NCBI GenBank assembly: GCA_937625935.1
Contig: OW569370.1
Coordinates: 1 to 64,000 of the forward strand
Source of the DNA: Tetramitus jugosus
Taxonomy: Eukaryota > Heterolobosea > Eutetramitea > Acrasida > Vahlkampfiidae
Direction: 5' to 3'
Length of the DNA: 64,000 nucleotides
Of this stretch, positions 40,739 through 51,551 are shown in pieces. Within the stretch, counting starts at the first letter, position 1. Every line of letters starts with the position of its first letter. The translations under genes and the position numbers were made by a program. A model generated the notes under the pieces. The model did not search any database. It was not told where the DNA came from and was given only the letters and a program-made list of their open reading frames with translations.

Positions 40739-41813
40739 TTAGAACTGAACATGCTTGCTCGATGTAGATGTCTTTGGTGCCGATTCAATAAAGAATTGTG
40801 CCATGGCCGCCTTGTTCACAAACGACTTCTGACTCGTCAAGTCCATCAAATAATTGTGCTTGTTTTGTCCAATGTTAAGGAACATGTAATCTCCAAAACT
40901 CTTTCTCTTACGCATCAAGCTCGGGTCCGTAATCTTCTCCACATCATTCAGCTTGAGCATGTGAAGCGATGGACTCGTGACTTCTTTGGCCGGATAAAAT
41001 TTTTCACGAGTTCCCCTCAAGGAGAGCATGTCGCCAAATACGACTCGCGCCTCCGTGAGTTGACCCTTGCCATTTCTGATCACACCAAACTCTAGCACAT
41101 TCTTCTTTGCATAAAAGGAGAAACCAATGACAATGACCAGTGAGATGGCAAACAGACTCGCAGCCATCTTCATCTTTGTATCAAATTGAACCCAGACGAC
41201 TCTCTTTTTCTGTTCTTCTTCTTCTTCCTTGCTGTTGTCGTTTTCATTTGCCACAACCATTGTAGTTTCTTCTTCGTCTTCTGCACTTTGACTGCTCTTT
41301 TCAATGGATGACATGGCCAACTGATAGGCTGCAAATGCCAACAACAGCGCATAAATGAGAGACGCCATGCACGTCACTCTCACAAATTTTGGATAAGGAT
41401 TACAGTACAGCACAGTGTAGTTCTTTGTCTAATAGGATCAACGATGAGTTTCACAAAATCATCATCAACAACAGATCAAAACAAGCTCCAGAGCTTCAAA
41501 ATGAAGAACGAAAAAACACAAAACATACATTGATGAATTGGGATCGATTTGCATCAGTGCTTGGATAGAATGGTGTTGGTTCTGGACGTGTGTTGAGCTC
41601 AGATCCCGTGATCATGTAACATCGAACTTGTTGTTGTAGTAGTCGCGAGTTTGAATGAATGGGTATTGTTGATCGAAGAGAATGATGACGGTTGTTGCTG
41701 GTAATGATGCCTCTGCATTGTGAGAAATGAAACCGTTGTGTTGCTTGGTTCGATCGCAACAATTGTTGGAGGTTTTTTGTTGTTGTGAAAAGGATTGTGC
41801 AATGTCGTTGCAT
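40739..41813 (-). CDS. TMEM223-like mitochondrial membrane protein, 324 aa
   Basis: Two exons: 41813-41529 and 41428-40739, joined in phase 0 across a 100-nt GTATGT...TTAG intron. The N-terminus (MQRHCTILFTTTKNLQQLLR and following) is Arg/Gln-rich without acids for about 60 residues, typical of a mitochondrial presequence. Two membrane segments follow: FVRVTCMASLIYALLLAFAAYQ (about 110-130) and MAASLFAISLVIVIGFSFYA (about 185-205), separated by an acidic loop. The C-terminal part ends with FLNIGQNKHNYLMDLTSQKSF and a short tail. Two close membrane spans then a soluble beta-rich domain fit TMEM223-type mitochondrial inner-membrane proteins, but identity is modest. Confidence 0.55.
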
Positions 41814-41905
41814 GATGATCAAAGATAAGCTTTTTTGGTTTGCTTTTTGTTTGTTGGAGGAAAAAATATTTTTGCATGACACGGGGAAATGCAGCTTTGG
41901 ATCGA

Positions 41906-44900
41906 TCAGAGCTCCACCTTGAGCTTGTGTTCAAACATGTTGCCACACAGTGGACACGGTAGGATGGATTGATGGTTTGTGAGCTGTGTCTTGCAACCAC
42001 ATCCCCTGCAGGTTGCTGCTCCAGGTTGTTGGATAATGGTGAATGTGAAGACGTCTCGGTTGAACTTGTGTCTTGGATGCTTTGGGCATTGGCTGGTCAG
42101 CACTTGTTCCAAACTCATTTTCAGAGTTTCGGAGCAGAATGGACATGAATCGCGACAAGGTAAGCAAGTTTTGATCTCTGACAGCACAGTGTCGACAGAG
42201 GAGGCATCAAAAGGAGTATCAGCCGATCTTTCTCCGCACAGTTCGATTAAGCGATCAATGAGGGCAACTAGTTGCTCTGATTTGTCGGAGCGAGTGTAAA
42301 CTGACTTTAGATGCCGAAGATCTTCGGCGATAAGACCTCCAATCTCATTCAATCCGGATAGAGCATCAGTTTTGATGCATTGAGCGATGGAGTGGCTCTG
42401 ATACAAGAGCAACCAATCGCACTTTAACAGCATTGAATCGGTAACGCTTGTAGGGGCACTTTCGAATGATCTAATCATTTGCATAATGTTTTGATAAAAC
42501 AACTTGTTCTGTGCCTGGAATTGTCGCTGGCCAATAGCCGAGTATTCTCGCTGGATCTGCTCTGTGTTGGCAGACGTACCCCCTACCATCAATGCCCTAA
42601 GTATCAGATTGAACTTGAATGTTAGATGAGCCAGCAGCAAATAGCATAACTGCAGCAGCATCTGGGCTGAGTTCAAATTGTTGATGATTTTGTCAACTAT
42701 AGTTATAACTTGGTCTGTTGAAAGATTCTCAATGTAGGCATCCACAATGTCGAATGGATTTAATCGACTGTCGATTCCTCGATTGACAATCTGTATCAGT
42801 GTTGCATAATAGTAGTCTATGATACGGTTGTCAGAGTCAGGTATAATTTTGTCCAGATGTTCAAACACAGGAAACACGAACAACTTTGTTTTGTGTCTGT
42901 CCTCAAGGTCAGCTCTATTTGCAATCTGAGGAGGCCTCTCTCTCAACAGAGCCACGTAGGTCTGGTTAGGTGACAGAGAGCAGCCCCATATTGGATACGC
43001 ACAATCCTGAGCAACGATGATATTCTTTTCAGAGCTTCCATCAGCGTCGTTCACATTCCACAGAACTAAGCTTCCATCATAAGAGGCGCTATAAATTAAA
43101 AGTAGAGGATCCTTATCTGGGTGATAGTGACACATTAATGGTGCTACACCCGTAATGATCGATGAGTGCCCCTCAAGAGCTTTCTTCCATGTTGGTGAAA
43201 GGTTGGTTGCTAGTTTGGAGATGTAGCTGCAACATCCTTTGACAATGCACAAATACGAGCTCCCGTTATATTCATAGCGCGTCATGAAATTGATTGGTAC
43301 GTGATCCGGTGTTATAAATGTGTTGGGTATGCTGTTGGGTAAATCGGCAAACGGGAACACACAGTCCAATGACAATAGAATATCTGAATCATCTCCTATG
43401 AGCAGTGGTACTGTCCAAAAGTTAACTGAACCATCACTCGATCCGGTAACTAGGCAGCATCCAGAGGGACCGGCTCTCAAGAAGCACATGGATGTGACAA
43501 ACGAGAAGTGAGCCTTAAAGTAGCACACTACTGTTAGTATTTGCTGTTTGTTTGGATTGAATCGCATGATTGCAATGTGACCTGTTTTGTTACCACATGC
43601 AAAATACAAATCGGATTCTGTGATTGGATGAGACCACGCAATGCACATGATGTCAGATATATGTTCAATGTGTACAAATTCTTCCGGTGTTTCAATATTA
43701 TCAACACTTGTAACAGGTGGTCGAATCACTCTCTTCCTGGATGTTGAAGGAGTGAATGCTGTCTTGTTGTTCTGAGATGGCCTTGGTGTCGATACGTCCA
43801 TCGTTTGTTGCTCACCTGTTTCTGCTGATTGAGTTGCAGTGTCGGGTGTTGTCACTACTACTGATTCTGCTTCTGTTTGGGATTGGGATTGGTTCAAGAT
43901 GTCAGTCATTTGAAAATTAACATCAGTTGTCGTCGCGGATGCAGTATCATCCCCATTCTCCAAATCTGACAGTGATTCACCATTACGCTTCTTATTCGCA
44001 ATTGTTCTCGTTCTTACTTTCATTCGTTTCAACAAATTTGCTTTCAAGGTTTTTGCGTTCAATTTGTACTTTTTCATCAATGCTTCATTCTCCTTGAACA
44101 GTTGATTCATCTTCTCATCTATAAACTTTGTTTCCTCTTCAGAGTACCTTCGTTTCTTCTTCTCCAACTCTTCCGGTTCTAAAAAATTGGATAATTTGAC
44201 GAATCCAGCGACAAGAACATTCAAGAATGAATCAGTCAATTTCCTAGAACCAGTGACATTGTCATCGGCTTCAGTTTGTTCAGCACTCTCGTTTTCTTCT
44301 GTCGCATTGCTACTGCTACCACCATTACTACCATCATTGGAAAACGATAGTTGCTGCGGCGGTAGACTGAGTTTCAATCTCTTTGTCTGTGGTTGAAACT
44401 GATTGTTCACACTGGACAGTTCACTCTCATAAAATTGTTGACATGCAGCCTTGAGCAACACGCGCACATCATACACTTCTTTCCACTTTCGATCATAACT
44501 CTTATCAGGTTCACTGTAGATGCGCAACAAGTGATCCGTGGAACACACTGCCAAGAAACATGTGGCAAACGTTCCCTTTCTACTATTACCACTCGATTTA
44601 TGATTATTGTTTTCATCATTACCATCATTACTTACAGTGGTATTTTCATCATCGAGTATAACAGTCATGGGTGACCACTCTGAACATCTACAATACCGTG
44701 TTTGATACCTAGCAAACATTCCCGGATGATAAATGTATCGATCTTTGAGATGATAATTCATCGTAGCATATGCTTCCTGAGTGTCCAACGGTTCCCATTG
44801 AACCACATCTCTCGAGTCACTGTGAACATTGACAACAAATGTGGAATCTGATATTTGAAGTGCAATCTTGTTGTTGTGAGAGTTCCATTTCACAGAGTTT

Positions 44901-45067
44901 GGAAATGCTGGAAGAGCATTGAACTCTACAATTTCACCTTTTTCTTTGTTTTTATTGTTGTTGTTGTTGGTGTTGCTAGTGTTGTCACCACCAACGTCTG
45001 TTGATGATGATGTTGGATCGTCAGTCATCATGGGTGATGATGATCGCTTGCGTGCAGCTGATGGCAT
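41906..45067 (-). CDS. TFIIIC90/GTF3C4-like transcription factor IIIC subunit, 1053 aa
   Basis: TFIIIC recruits TFIIIB and RNA polymerase III to tRNA genes. From ATG 45067: an acidic/Asn leader, then FNALPAFPNSVKWNSHNNKIALQISD, the start of a WD40 propeller of the TFIIIC delta type, continuing CSEWSPM and FLAVCSTDHLLRIYSEPD. After a charged insert (about 220-450) further WD repeats follow (HISDIMCIAWSHP, GHIAIMRF, GSSDGSVNFWTVP, YSASYDGSLVLWNV). The C-terminus (about 970-1053) carries paired zinc ribbons, CPFCSETLKM, CPKHPRHKFNRD, CRGCGCKT and CPLCGNMF, matching the TFIIIC zinc-finger domain. Length exceeds the human 822 because of low-complexity inserts. No introns. Confidence 0.85.
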   Translation of the reverse strand: MPSAARKRSSSPMMTDDPTSSSTDVGGDNTSNTNNNNNKNKEKGEIVEFNALPAFPNSVKWNSHNNKIALQISDSTFVVNVHSDSRDVVQWEPLDTQEAYATMNYHLKDRYIYHPGMFARYQTRYCRCSEWSPMTVILDDENTTVSNDGNDENNNHKSSGNSRKGTFATCFLAVCSTDHLLRIYSEPDKSYDRKWKEVYDVRVLLKAACQQFYESELSSVNNQFQPQTKRLKLSLPPQQLSFSNDGSNGGSSSNATEENESAEQTEADDNVTGSRKLTDSFLNVLVAGFVKLSNFLEPEELEKKKRRYSEEETKFIDEKMNQLFKENEALMKKYKLNAKTLKANLLKRMKVRTRTIANKKRNGESLSDLENGDDTASATTTDVNFQMTDILNQSQSQTEAESVVVTTPDTATQSAETGEQQTMDVSTPRPSQNNKTAFTPSTSRKRVIRPPVTSVDNIETPEEFVHIEHISDIMCIAWSHPITESDLYFACGNKTGHIAIMRFNPNKQQILTVVCYFKAHFSFVTSMCFLRAGPSGCCLVTGSSDGSVNFWTVPLLIGDDSDILLSLDCVFPFADLPNSIPNTFITPDHVPINFMTRYEYNGSSYLCIVKGCCSYISKLATNLSPTWKKALEGHSSIITGVAPLMCHYHPDKDPLLLIYSASYDGSLVLWNVNDADGSSEKNIIVAQDCAYPIWGCSLSPNQTYVALLRERPPQIANRADLEDRHKTKLFVFPVFEHLDKIIPDSDNRIIDYYYATLIQIVNRGIDSRLNPFDIVDAYIENLSTDQVITIVDKIINNLNSAQMLLQLCYLLLAHLTFKFNLILRALMVGGTSANTEQIQREYSAIGQRQFQAQNKLFYQNIMQMIRSFESAPTSVTDSMLLKCDWLLLYQSHSIAQCIKTDALSGLNEIGGLIAEDLRHLKSVYTRSDKSEQLVALIDRLIELCGERSADTPFDASSVDTVLSEIKTCLPCRDSCPFCSETLKMSLEQVLTSQCPKHPRHKFNRDVFTFTIIQQPGAATCRGCGCKTQLTNHQSILPCPLCGNMFEHKLKVEL

Positions 45068-45167
45068 CCTAATCTATCTATTCGAATTTGATGATGGTCG
45101 TAGTTTTTGAGTCGTCGGTTAAACAAAAACACCTACCAAAGAAAAAAGTTTCAAAAAGAAAAACAAA

Positions 45168-45515
45168 ATGAATCGATTGACACTAGAGGAAACAAAGCGC
45201 GCCACACTTGCAGCCTACGGTCTCTACCGCAGATATGCTGCAACAGTTAACCGAGCACCTCCTACCATTCAAAAAAAGTTGCGAACCAATGTCAAAAGTC
45301 TATTTGTGATTGTGAGACACGCTGAATTCACAAATGAACAATTGTGGGAGTTGATCGATCGAGGAGAAAAAGATTTATTGTTGTTGCAACGTGTCATTCT
45401 ATTGCCAGAGGAATTGTTGAGACCATTGAATTTTAGAGAGACGTCCGGTATGATGACAAACAACACGAATCAAAATACTAGTAATACGAATAGTAATCAG
45501 AATCATGAGGAATAA
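45168..45515 (+). CDS. LYR-motif (Complex1_LYR-like) protein, 115 aa
   Basis: ATG 45168. Residues 1-80 are helical, with LAAYGLYRRYA (LYR motif followed by aromatic/basic residues), then RTNVKSLFVIVRHAEFTNEQ and LWELIDRGEKDLLLLQRVI. That is the three-helix pattern of LYR proteins, mitochondrial adaptors that hold acyl-carrier protein and help assemble respiratory complexes or Fe-S clusters. The C-terminus is an Asn/Thr-rich tail. Which LYR subfamily is not clear. It is divergent from the TFIIIC90-like gene 100 bp away. Confidence 0.55.
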   Translation: MNRLTLEETKRATLAAYGLYRRYAATVNRAPPTIQKKLRTNVKSLFVIVRHAEFTNEQLWELIDRGEKDLLLLQRVILLPEELLRPLNFRETSGMMTNNTNQNTSNTNSNQNHEE

Positions 45516-45842
45516 GAGAGGAGTGAATCATTTTGTATCGATACAAGAAAGATGGGAGCACGAGGAACGAGTCAACATACACACTTTCCAATGGAAGAAG
45601 AAGAACAATTCTTGAAGTGCCAATGGTGAGCGAGATGTGTGTGAAGAGAAATAGTGCTGTCAAAGCAGGCAAATTACGGACTGCATTTCAGCACCCGAGA
45701 TGAAAAAAAAAGAGTTGTGGTGCTCTAGAGCAACAGACACACACACGATCATCAGATCTGAAGAAAACCCCCAACAACAAACAGATCAAGAAGAGAGAGT
45801 TAACAACACCAAAAAATAATAATAAAAGATTTAAAAACATAT
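45516..45842. other. Convergent intergenic region
   Basis: 327 bp between the 3' ends of the LYR gene (plus) and the coiled-coil membrane gene (minus). No feature seen beyond A-rich stretches that may hold polyadenylation signals (AATAAAA near 45821). Confidence 0.5.
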
Positions 45843-46361
45843 TCATTGTAACCATTGAGGTCCTTTTGCAATTTCTTCCTGTTGCTTTCTCATCATTTCT
45901 CTCACATAGTCTTCCTGATTCGTCGTACTCGATGCTGACAATGATGCATCAGTTGTTGATGATGATGTGAATGAATTGAGCCACTGATTGAGATCAATAA
46001 TCTGATGATAGTGAAGAGCAATCAGAATCACAAGTGTGATGACAAGTGAGAGAATCGTTGTTTTGATGCTCTCATATCGCAATGATCGAATCTTTTGTTG
46101 AACCGTGATCATTTCTTGCTTGGTTTGTGAAATGTTGAGTTTGAGATATTGTTTCCTGTCTTGTGACAATGGCACAATTGTTGCAGATGGTGTGCTATCA
46201 TCAGTGTTGTTATCATTGTCAATATGGTGGTGATTCTTTCTTTTTGGATGAATGTTTCGTTTACCATCAAAATTATAGAGTTCTTGTTCCCATTTCTCAA
46301 TCTTTGCTTGTAGTTTCTCTACCTGTTGGCTATAACTTTCAATTAGTGTTGATTGTCTCAT
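45843..46361 (-). CDS. Coiled-coil, tail-anchored-like membrane protein, 172 aa
   Basis: ATG 46361 (MRQSTLIESY) is preferred; an in-frame start at 46436 would overlap the region next to the kinesin stop. Two coiled-coil stretches (SQQVEKLQAKIEKWEQELYN and KLNISQTKQEMITVQQKIRS) surround a polar Asp/Asn insert. One membrane helix follows (about 108-128, IKTTILSLVITLVILIALHY), then a Ser-rich tail ending REMMRKQQEEIAKGPQWLQ. Coiled coil plus a single C-terminal span resembles CCDC167-type proteins, but similarity is only in layout. Location is probably ER or mitochondrial outer membrane (inference). Confidence 0.55.
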   Translation of the reverse strand: MRQSTLIESYSQQVEKLQAKIEKWEQELYNFDGKRNIHPKRKNHHHIDNDNNTDDSTPSATIVPLSQDRKQYLKLNISQTKQEMITVQQKIRSLRYESIKTTILSLVITLVILIALHYHQIIDLNQWLNSFTSSSTTDASLSASSTTNQEDYVREMMRKQQEEIAKGPQWLQ

Positions 46362-46439
46362 TGTTGTTGATGATTTTATGTTCGTTTGTTGTGTTGGTGG
46401 TGTAACTTGAATTTTCTTCGTGTTATGGGCACACAAAAC

Positions 46440-48460
46440 TTATGGTTTACGTTGTATGGCAAAACGGTCGAGTTGAGTCATTGAGGACTCATCCCCAAAC
46501 GAATGATCACAATCACTCAAGGTGTCATCGGATGAAAAACTAACATCAGTAATGGATTCATCATCTGTGGGTGGAGCAGGCGTCGTTGTTATTCCATTCA
46601 TTAGCGTGGTGTGGAGGACAGGAACAGAACAGGAAGCTGTAGTGTGAGTTCTTCTGCTTTTGTACCTTCGATAGAGTCTTTGAATCTTGGTAGCAGCACT
46701 CTGAAGGTATATTGCAATCTCAACATTGGACTGAGAGGTTCTTGGTGGACCTACTTTGAACTTGACTTTCGAATGTCCAGAGAATAGGAGATTTCGCTTT
46801 ACATCATCCATTTGACGATCCCTAACTTCTAAATTCTTACTTAGGCATAATATCTTGCTCACACAGTTCCGGTGAATAGAGGCTACGTGTTGGACAAACT
46901 GTTCCAAGTTTCCACTGTCAGATACTGGAGTCTTCCTAATGTGTTCCTTCTCCGTGGTGTTCCCAGAAGAATAATTACATGAATCATACTGTACAATATT
47001 TGGTGGATATAATTGATGAATCAGTCCAAGTTCTTCAGACAGCGTTATGTTCGAGATTTTTTCACTATCCATCATGTAATGCCAATTCTTTTCAATTTGT
47101 TCGGTTCTATCTCTAGATTCATTTACACTATACAACGACATTTCGTAGACTTCCCATAGAGTTTCATACAGGGCATCCACAAGACTCCATGCGATATCCT
47201 CCTGGGAATTTTTAGGACTATTATGCTGTGGTATGATAGATTGTCGTTCAGCGTCACGAATGTTTCTATCTTCGATTGTCTGATCCGGCTGCTTTTGGAG
47301 TACCATGATTTGATTCTGCAACTGTCGAGCTAGTGATTTATAGTTGATGGCATCAAATTTTTCATTGATTCGGGCACTCGTCTGCACCTTCATACACCTT
47401 TGAGCAAAGACTAGAGTACTCATGGTTTCATAGTAAGACGGCTTTGTTGGGGAAAGAGTTGCGATTAATGTGATATTGCTGTTTCCTCTCAGAACGTCCT
47501 TCAATAAACGCGTGAGTTTAGAGTCTCGATATGGAATATGTTCCCCACCACCTGGTCGTTTTATCAAACCTGAAATCACATTCCCTAGAACACTCAAGCT
47601 TTTGTTAATTTGCTTCGCTTCGTTGAGTCGAGCTCCACTAGATTGGGTTCTGTTGACACGCTCTGAACCTGCTAAATCTACCAATCGAAGTTTCGATGTT
47701 ATTGTTTTTCCCTGGTATCGTTTCGTAATTTCCAAGGCAAGGACTGTATGAGCTCTCGAAGAAGTAATGTTCATTAATGTGGGAGCCATGCTTCTATTCT
47801 TTAATCCTTCCATGACAAGACTCGCTGCCTGCTTTCCATTTTTCACTTCGATGGATGTCAGCAATGGAATGTTGGCCCCTTCTCTTGTCTCCTGTATCTT
47901 TAAATTGGTGGAGGAGGGACATAGGAGATCTTGAATCTATTAATAATAGACACGAGTTAACACTATCAAACTTTCTAACTCTTGGTCGATCGGATACTTA
48001 CCATTTCCATGTATATTTGAAGGAAACTCAGGTTACAAGACCAAGTGAATTCCTCCTCTTGACCTCTTTTCTTCTCCTCTTGCAATAAATGATAAAAAAC
48101 ATCGCTCAGACATCTGGGCACTAATCCCATTTGTTCATCGTCCACAACATTCAACATACCCATCGTATGAGTCTTTCCTGAACCCGTTTGACCATATGCC
48201 ATGATCGTTCCATTTATTCCACTCATTACATCTCGCACTATAGGTAATCCAACAGATTTGTACACTAACTCCTGAGTAACACTCGGCCCGAACACAGTAT
48301 CATAGTAAAAGGATCTGAATGAGTCCTTCCTGGGATCCAGAATGGTCACTCGCGGAACATTGTCGGTCACCGCTACGATGCTCTCAAAATGATTCTCTTC
48401 ATTGACTTCTGATTCGAATGGAGGTCTCACACGAACTGCAACCTTGATTCTTTCTTGCAT
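46440..48460 (-). CDS. Kinesin with C-terminal IQ motif, about 651 aa
   Basis: Two exons: 48460-48002 and 47936-46440, phase 0 across a 65-nt GTAAGT...AATAG intron that interrupts the motor after FLQIYMEM. The motor domain starts at the N-terminus (IKVAVRVRPP), with the P-loop AYGQTGSGKTHT, switch I region ITSSRAHTV (NxxSSR variant), switch II LVDLAGSERVNRT, and KLTRLLKDVLRGNSN. The tail (about 340-650) has a short coil and an IQ motif near 590 (AATKIQRLYRRYKSR), implying calmodulin binding. The subfamily could not be set by eye. An in-frame ATG at 48529 would add 23 residues; which start is used is unresolved. It is divergent from the UPF0390 gene. Confidence 0.9.
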
Positions 48461-48635
48461 TTTGTTCCGTTTCGTAGTTAAGTAAACTGATACTCCGACT
48501 TTGGCCATCCAATTCGACATTTCCAACATGAAAGCTTGGGCTGCACGATTTCGTTGAACAATTTGTTCATCGGACAAAAACCAAGAAAAGAAAAACAAAC
48601 CAAACAACACACGACAGATAGACTAAAGAACGACA

Positions 48636-49010
48636 ATGGCGCAAGGTGGATCCAAGAGCGGAGGTGCAAAGGTACCAGCATCATCCAAGAGCAACAACTC
48701 TTCAAAAATCAAGAAACAAAACAAAACAAGTGGACGTCCAACTCAAAAGAAAAAGACTGCAAAAGACGCATTGACTCGATCGACTCAGAACACAAAGAAC
48801 ACACTAGTCAAGAGTGTCGCTGCTTCAATTGAACAAGAAATGATGCAAAAGATGAGAAAGGAGGGAAAACCAATGTTAGTTCTCAATAAGACTCTCAAAA
48901 AGAACAGTACCAATAACAATAGCAATAGTGGCGGTAGCAAGAGCAGTAACAATAATAGCAAGAGCAGCAACAATAATAATAAGAACAATAATAAGAGCAA
49001 GAAAAAGTAA
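48636..49010 (+). CDS. UPF0390 family protein (C19orf53/Leydig tumour 10 kDa-like), 124 aa
   Basis: ATG 48636. The MAQGGSKSG start, Lys-rich middle with GRPTQKKKTAKDA, and the helical SVAASIEQEMMQKMRKEGKP follow the order of the small UPF0390 family (MAQG...K, Lys cluster, then IE..M..K helix), a poorly understood nucleolar or ribosome-associated group. The C-terminal 40 residues are a Ser/Asn/Lys repeat not found in animal members. No introns. Confidence 0.6.
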   Translation: MAQGGSKSGGAKVPASSKSNNSSKIKKQNKTSGRPTQKKKTAKDALTRSTQNTKNTLVKSVAASIEQEMMQKMRKEGKPMLVLNKTLKKNSTNNNSNSGGSKSSNNNSKSSNNNNKNNNKSKKK

Positions 49011-49158
49011 TCATGTGAACATTTGTAGTACGCATTGTGTTTGAGTTTTGCAATTTATGTTTAAGTTGTGCGCAATGTGTGTGAGATGTCGTGTGATTTT
49101 CTGGTGTTGTTGTGAGACGTGATTGATGATATGAGTCATTATGTTGGTTGGTTATTGT

Positions 49159-50688
49159 TTATTGATTGTTGTTGGTATTATTTTGAGAAATGTGATGAAT
49201 CATCTCATCAATTGATTGCATTTTGATTCGCTTCAATCCAACTGCTTCTCCTCTTCGCTCCTCCTCTTTATCAATGTTCATCCAATCAGGGAAGAAAACG
49301 ATGGGCACATGCTTCTCTTTTGCAATCTGAATTAAACCATTGTCACCTTGCTTCTCTTGTTCTGCTTCTGAGCTCTTGTCGGATGACGACAACTTGTTTT
49401 CAACATTGTTCACAATCGTTTCGACTGTTTCTTTTGCATCGACAATGTTGGATAGAATCACACCGGATGCACCTCTCTTGAGCCATCCACTCACATATAA
49501 ATTGTCACTACCTTGAACTTTACCTCCCTCATTCAATACTCGACCCTGTCGATCATAAGGTACTCCTTCGATGCTTGTGTCCGACTTGTAACCAATGCTC
49601 CGTATCACAAGATCCGTGTCAACAACATCAAATTCACCTGTGCTCACCACGGAGCACTGAGAAAAGTCATCTGTGCTATCTTCCTTCTTCACCAGTTCCA
49701 TAATCTCGCATTTGATGCCTCCCACTTTGCTCTTGTCCTTCTTGGATGGAAGGAAAGCCACAGGCTTCTTACAAAAGTCGAATTCAACCTTTGGATAGGG
49801 ATTGTTCGAGAGAACATCATCCGTCAGTGGTTTAGCTTGCTCGAACACTTGCAACAACCGTTTGACTGGACGAGACAAATCAGGTCGACTCAGCGCATCC
49901 TTCACTAGGCTCATATTTCTCTCATTCATGAACAGTGTGTCCCTGCCGCTATCCTTGTGCAGATTCAATAGCTCTCGCAGCTCTTTTGTCGTACAGGCTG
50001 CTTGTGCAGGACCTCGACGGCCAATGAGACTGATGAGACGCGAATGGTACACATCTTTCAACAACTCGTAGGCACGGTGCGATATGTCATACTCCTTGTT
50101 CAGGAATTCATCAGGAGTTCGAGCAAACACGCGTGCGACATCGAGTGCAACATTACCCTGTCCAATAATGGAAATGTGTTGACTCTCGTGCAACCATTGA
50201 GCAATCTTATCATGTGCTCCATTCATACTGGCATACGGCTCAGGCAACACATTGTACCAGTTGACCACATCTCTCGCACTAATAATTCCACTCAATCGAT
50301 CTTCATTCTCAATGTTCAACAAATGATCCGTGTGTGACGCACCGTACGACAACACTACAATATCATACAGGCTCTGTAGTTGCTTTAGCGACACTGTTTG
50401 TCCCAATTTGACATTACCAATGAATGAAAATGTCTTGTTCTTATCAGCATCATTGTTGCTGTTGTTCAATAGCATCTGATGGAATTCATGGCTCACATTC
50501 TTGACTTCTGGATGATCGGGCGCCACACCATATCTCACTAGGCCATAGGGAGTCGGCAATTGATCCATGAGAGTGAGATGCATGCGACCATTCTTCACCT
50601 TGTTCCATAGACTCTGTTTGAGGTATTTGGCAGTGTACAGACCCGCGGGCCCCGCTCCAATAATGCATACCTTGAGTTGATTGAGCAT
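49159..50688 (-). CDS. FDXR: NADPH:adrenodoxin reductase (ferredoxin reductase), 509 aa
   Basis: A mitochondrial FAD enzyme passing electrons from NADPH to [2Fe-2S] ferredoxin for Fe-S cluster and heme biosynthesis. ATG 50688 starts almost directly at the FAD-binding strand (VCIIGAGPAGLYTAKYL). TPYGLVRYGVAPDHPEVKNV is a hallmark, followed by ISIIGQGNVALDVARVFART (NADP-binding), LIGRRGPAQAACTTKELREL, RSIGYKSD and YVSGWLKRGASGVI. Length is typical. No clear mitochondrial presequence precedes the first ATG, so targeting may rely on an unseen upstream exon or an internal signal. The C-terminal about 60 residues contain a Ser/Glu linker and a short helix. Confidence 0.95.
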   Translation of the reverse strand: MLNQLKVCIIGAGPAGLYTAKYLKQSLWNKVKNGRMHLTLMDQLPTPYGLVRYGVAPDHPEVKNVSHEFHQMLLNNSNNDADKNKTFSFIGNVKLGQTVSLKQLQSLYDIVVLSYGASHTDHLLNIENEDRLSGIISARDVVNWYNVLPEPYASMNGAHDKIAQWLHESQHISIIGQGNVALDVARVFARTPDEFLNKEYDISHRAYELLKDVYHSRLISLIGRRGPAQAACTTKELRELLNLHKDSGRDTLFMNERNMSLVKDALSRPDLSRPVKRLLQVFEQAKPLTDDVLSNNPYPKVEFDFCKKPVAFLPSKKDKSKVGGIKCEIMELVKKEDSTDDFSQCSVVSTGEFDVVDTDLVIRSIGYKSDTSIEGVPYDRQGRVLNEGGKVQGSDNLYVSGWLKRGASGVILSNIVDAKETVETIVNNVENKLSSSDKSSEAEQEKQGDNGLIQIAKEKHVPIVFFPDWMNIDKEEERRGEAVGLKRIKMQSIDEMIHHISQNNTNNNQ

Positions 50689-50960
50689 GATCTAAAAACT
50701 GCGATGTGTTTTGTTTGTTGTTGTTTCTGCTTTTGATTTCATATGAAATATTTTCATTCTGGTTGGACCCTCGGAAGAACTACAGGTCCGCATGTGTTAC
50801 GCATTTACTTTATTGATATGTGAGCATAAAGGAGGTCTCTAAGGGAGGTTTTGAACTGTGAGTTTTCTTATCTCAGAAATGAACAGTGCTCATTGTTTTT
50901 CAGATCAACAGAAAACATCCGACAACCAGAAACAACTACAATATCACAAACTCCACCAAA

Positions 50961-51449
50961 ATGTACAGGCAAAGGCTTGTGGACTCCATGAGACAGGCAG
51001 AAGAGGATCTAGCTCAGAAAAAGATAATTATTAATTGTAAAACAACCAAGAATCAACGAGAAACATGCATCAAACAAGAGACAGAGAGAACCATTGTGAA
51101 ACGAGGAGAGAGAATTGTGACAAAGGACTTGTACGAGCGGTCACTAATTAGTCAAGTGAAGCTCGGAAAAGGTCCCATTTACGAACAATTCAAAGATCGA
51201 ATCGAATCAACATATGTAGTGGATAGGAGTGATCCTGACCGAGACAAGAAGAAATTGAACAAACGTAGTGCAGCCATCGACAATCGACCAAAATTCAAGA
51301 AATGGACAGCCATGAAGATTGAAAAACGAACCAAAGAAAAGGATCTGGAAGATCAGGTGGCCTATTGGAGACGCATGAGCAACTCAGATGGTATCGAGAA
51401 CACCAAACCAACCTTGCTCGAACAAAGTTGCTACCATTCCTCAAAATGA
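50961..51449 (+). CDS. Unknown charged protein, 162 aa
   Basis: ATG 50961 (MYRQRLVDSMRQAEED). Highly charged and helical throughout: EEDLAQKKIIINCKTTKNQR, RTIVKRGERIVTKDLYERSL, VKLGKGPIYEQFKDRI, PKFKKWTAMKIEKRTKEK and DQVAYWRRM. Composition resembles small spliceosomal or ciliary accessory proteins, but no family is recognised. It is divergent from FDXR and lies 102 bp before the importin start, on the same strand. Confidence 0.6.
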   Translation: MYRQRLVDSMRQAEEDLAQKKIIINCKTTKNQRETCIKQETERTIVKRGERIVTKDLYERSLISQVKLGKGPIYEQFKDRIESTYVVDRSDPDRDKKKLNKRSAAIDNRPKFKKWTAMKIEKRTKEKDLEDQVAYWRRMSNSDGIENTKPTLLEQSCYHSSK

Positions 51450-51551
51450 AACTTCAATTTTTTCTTTCACACCGGCAAAATGTCGTCGTGAAATTAAAAA
51501 AAAACGAAACCTCACATTTTTCACAACAACAAACACGAACAACAATAAACA

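Noticed and set aside
48785-49000. Leucine-rich minus-strand frame resembling a membrane protein
   Set aside because: It is the complement of the Asn/Ser/Lys repeat tail of the UPF0390-like gene.
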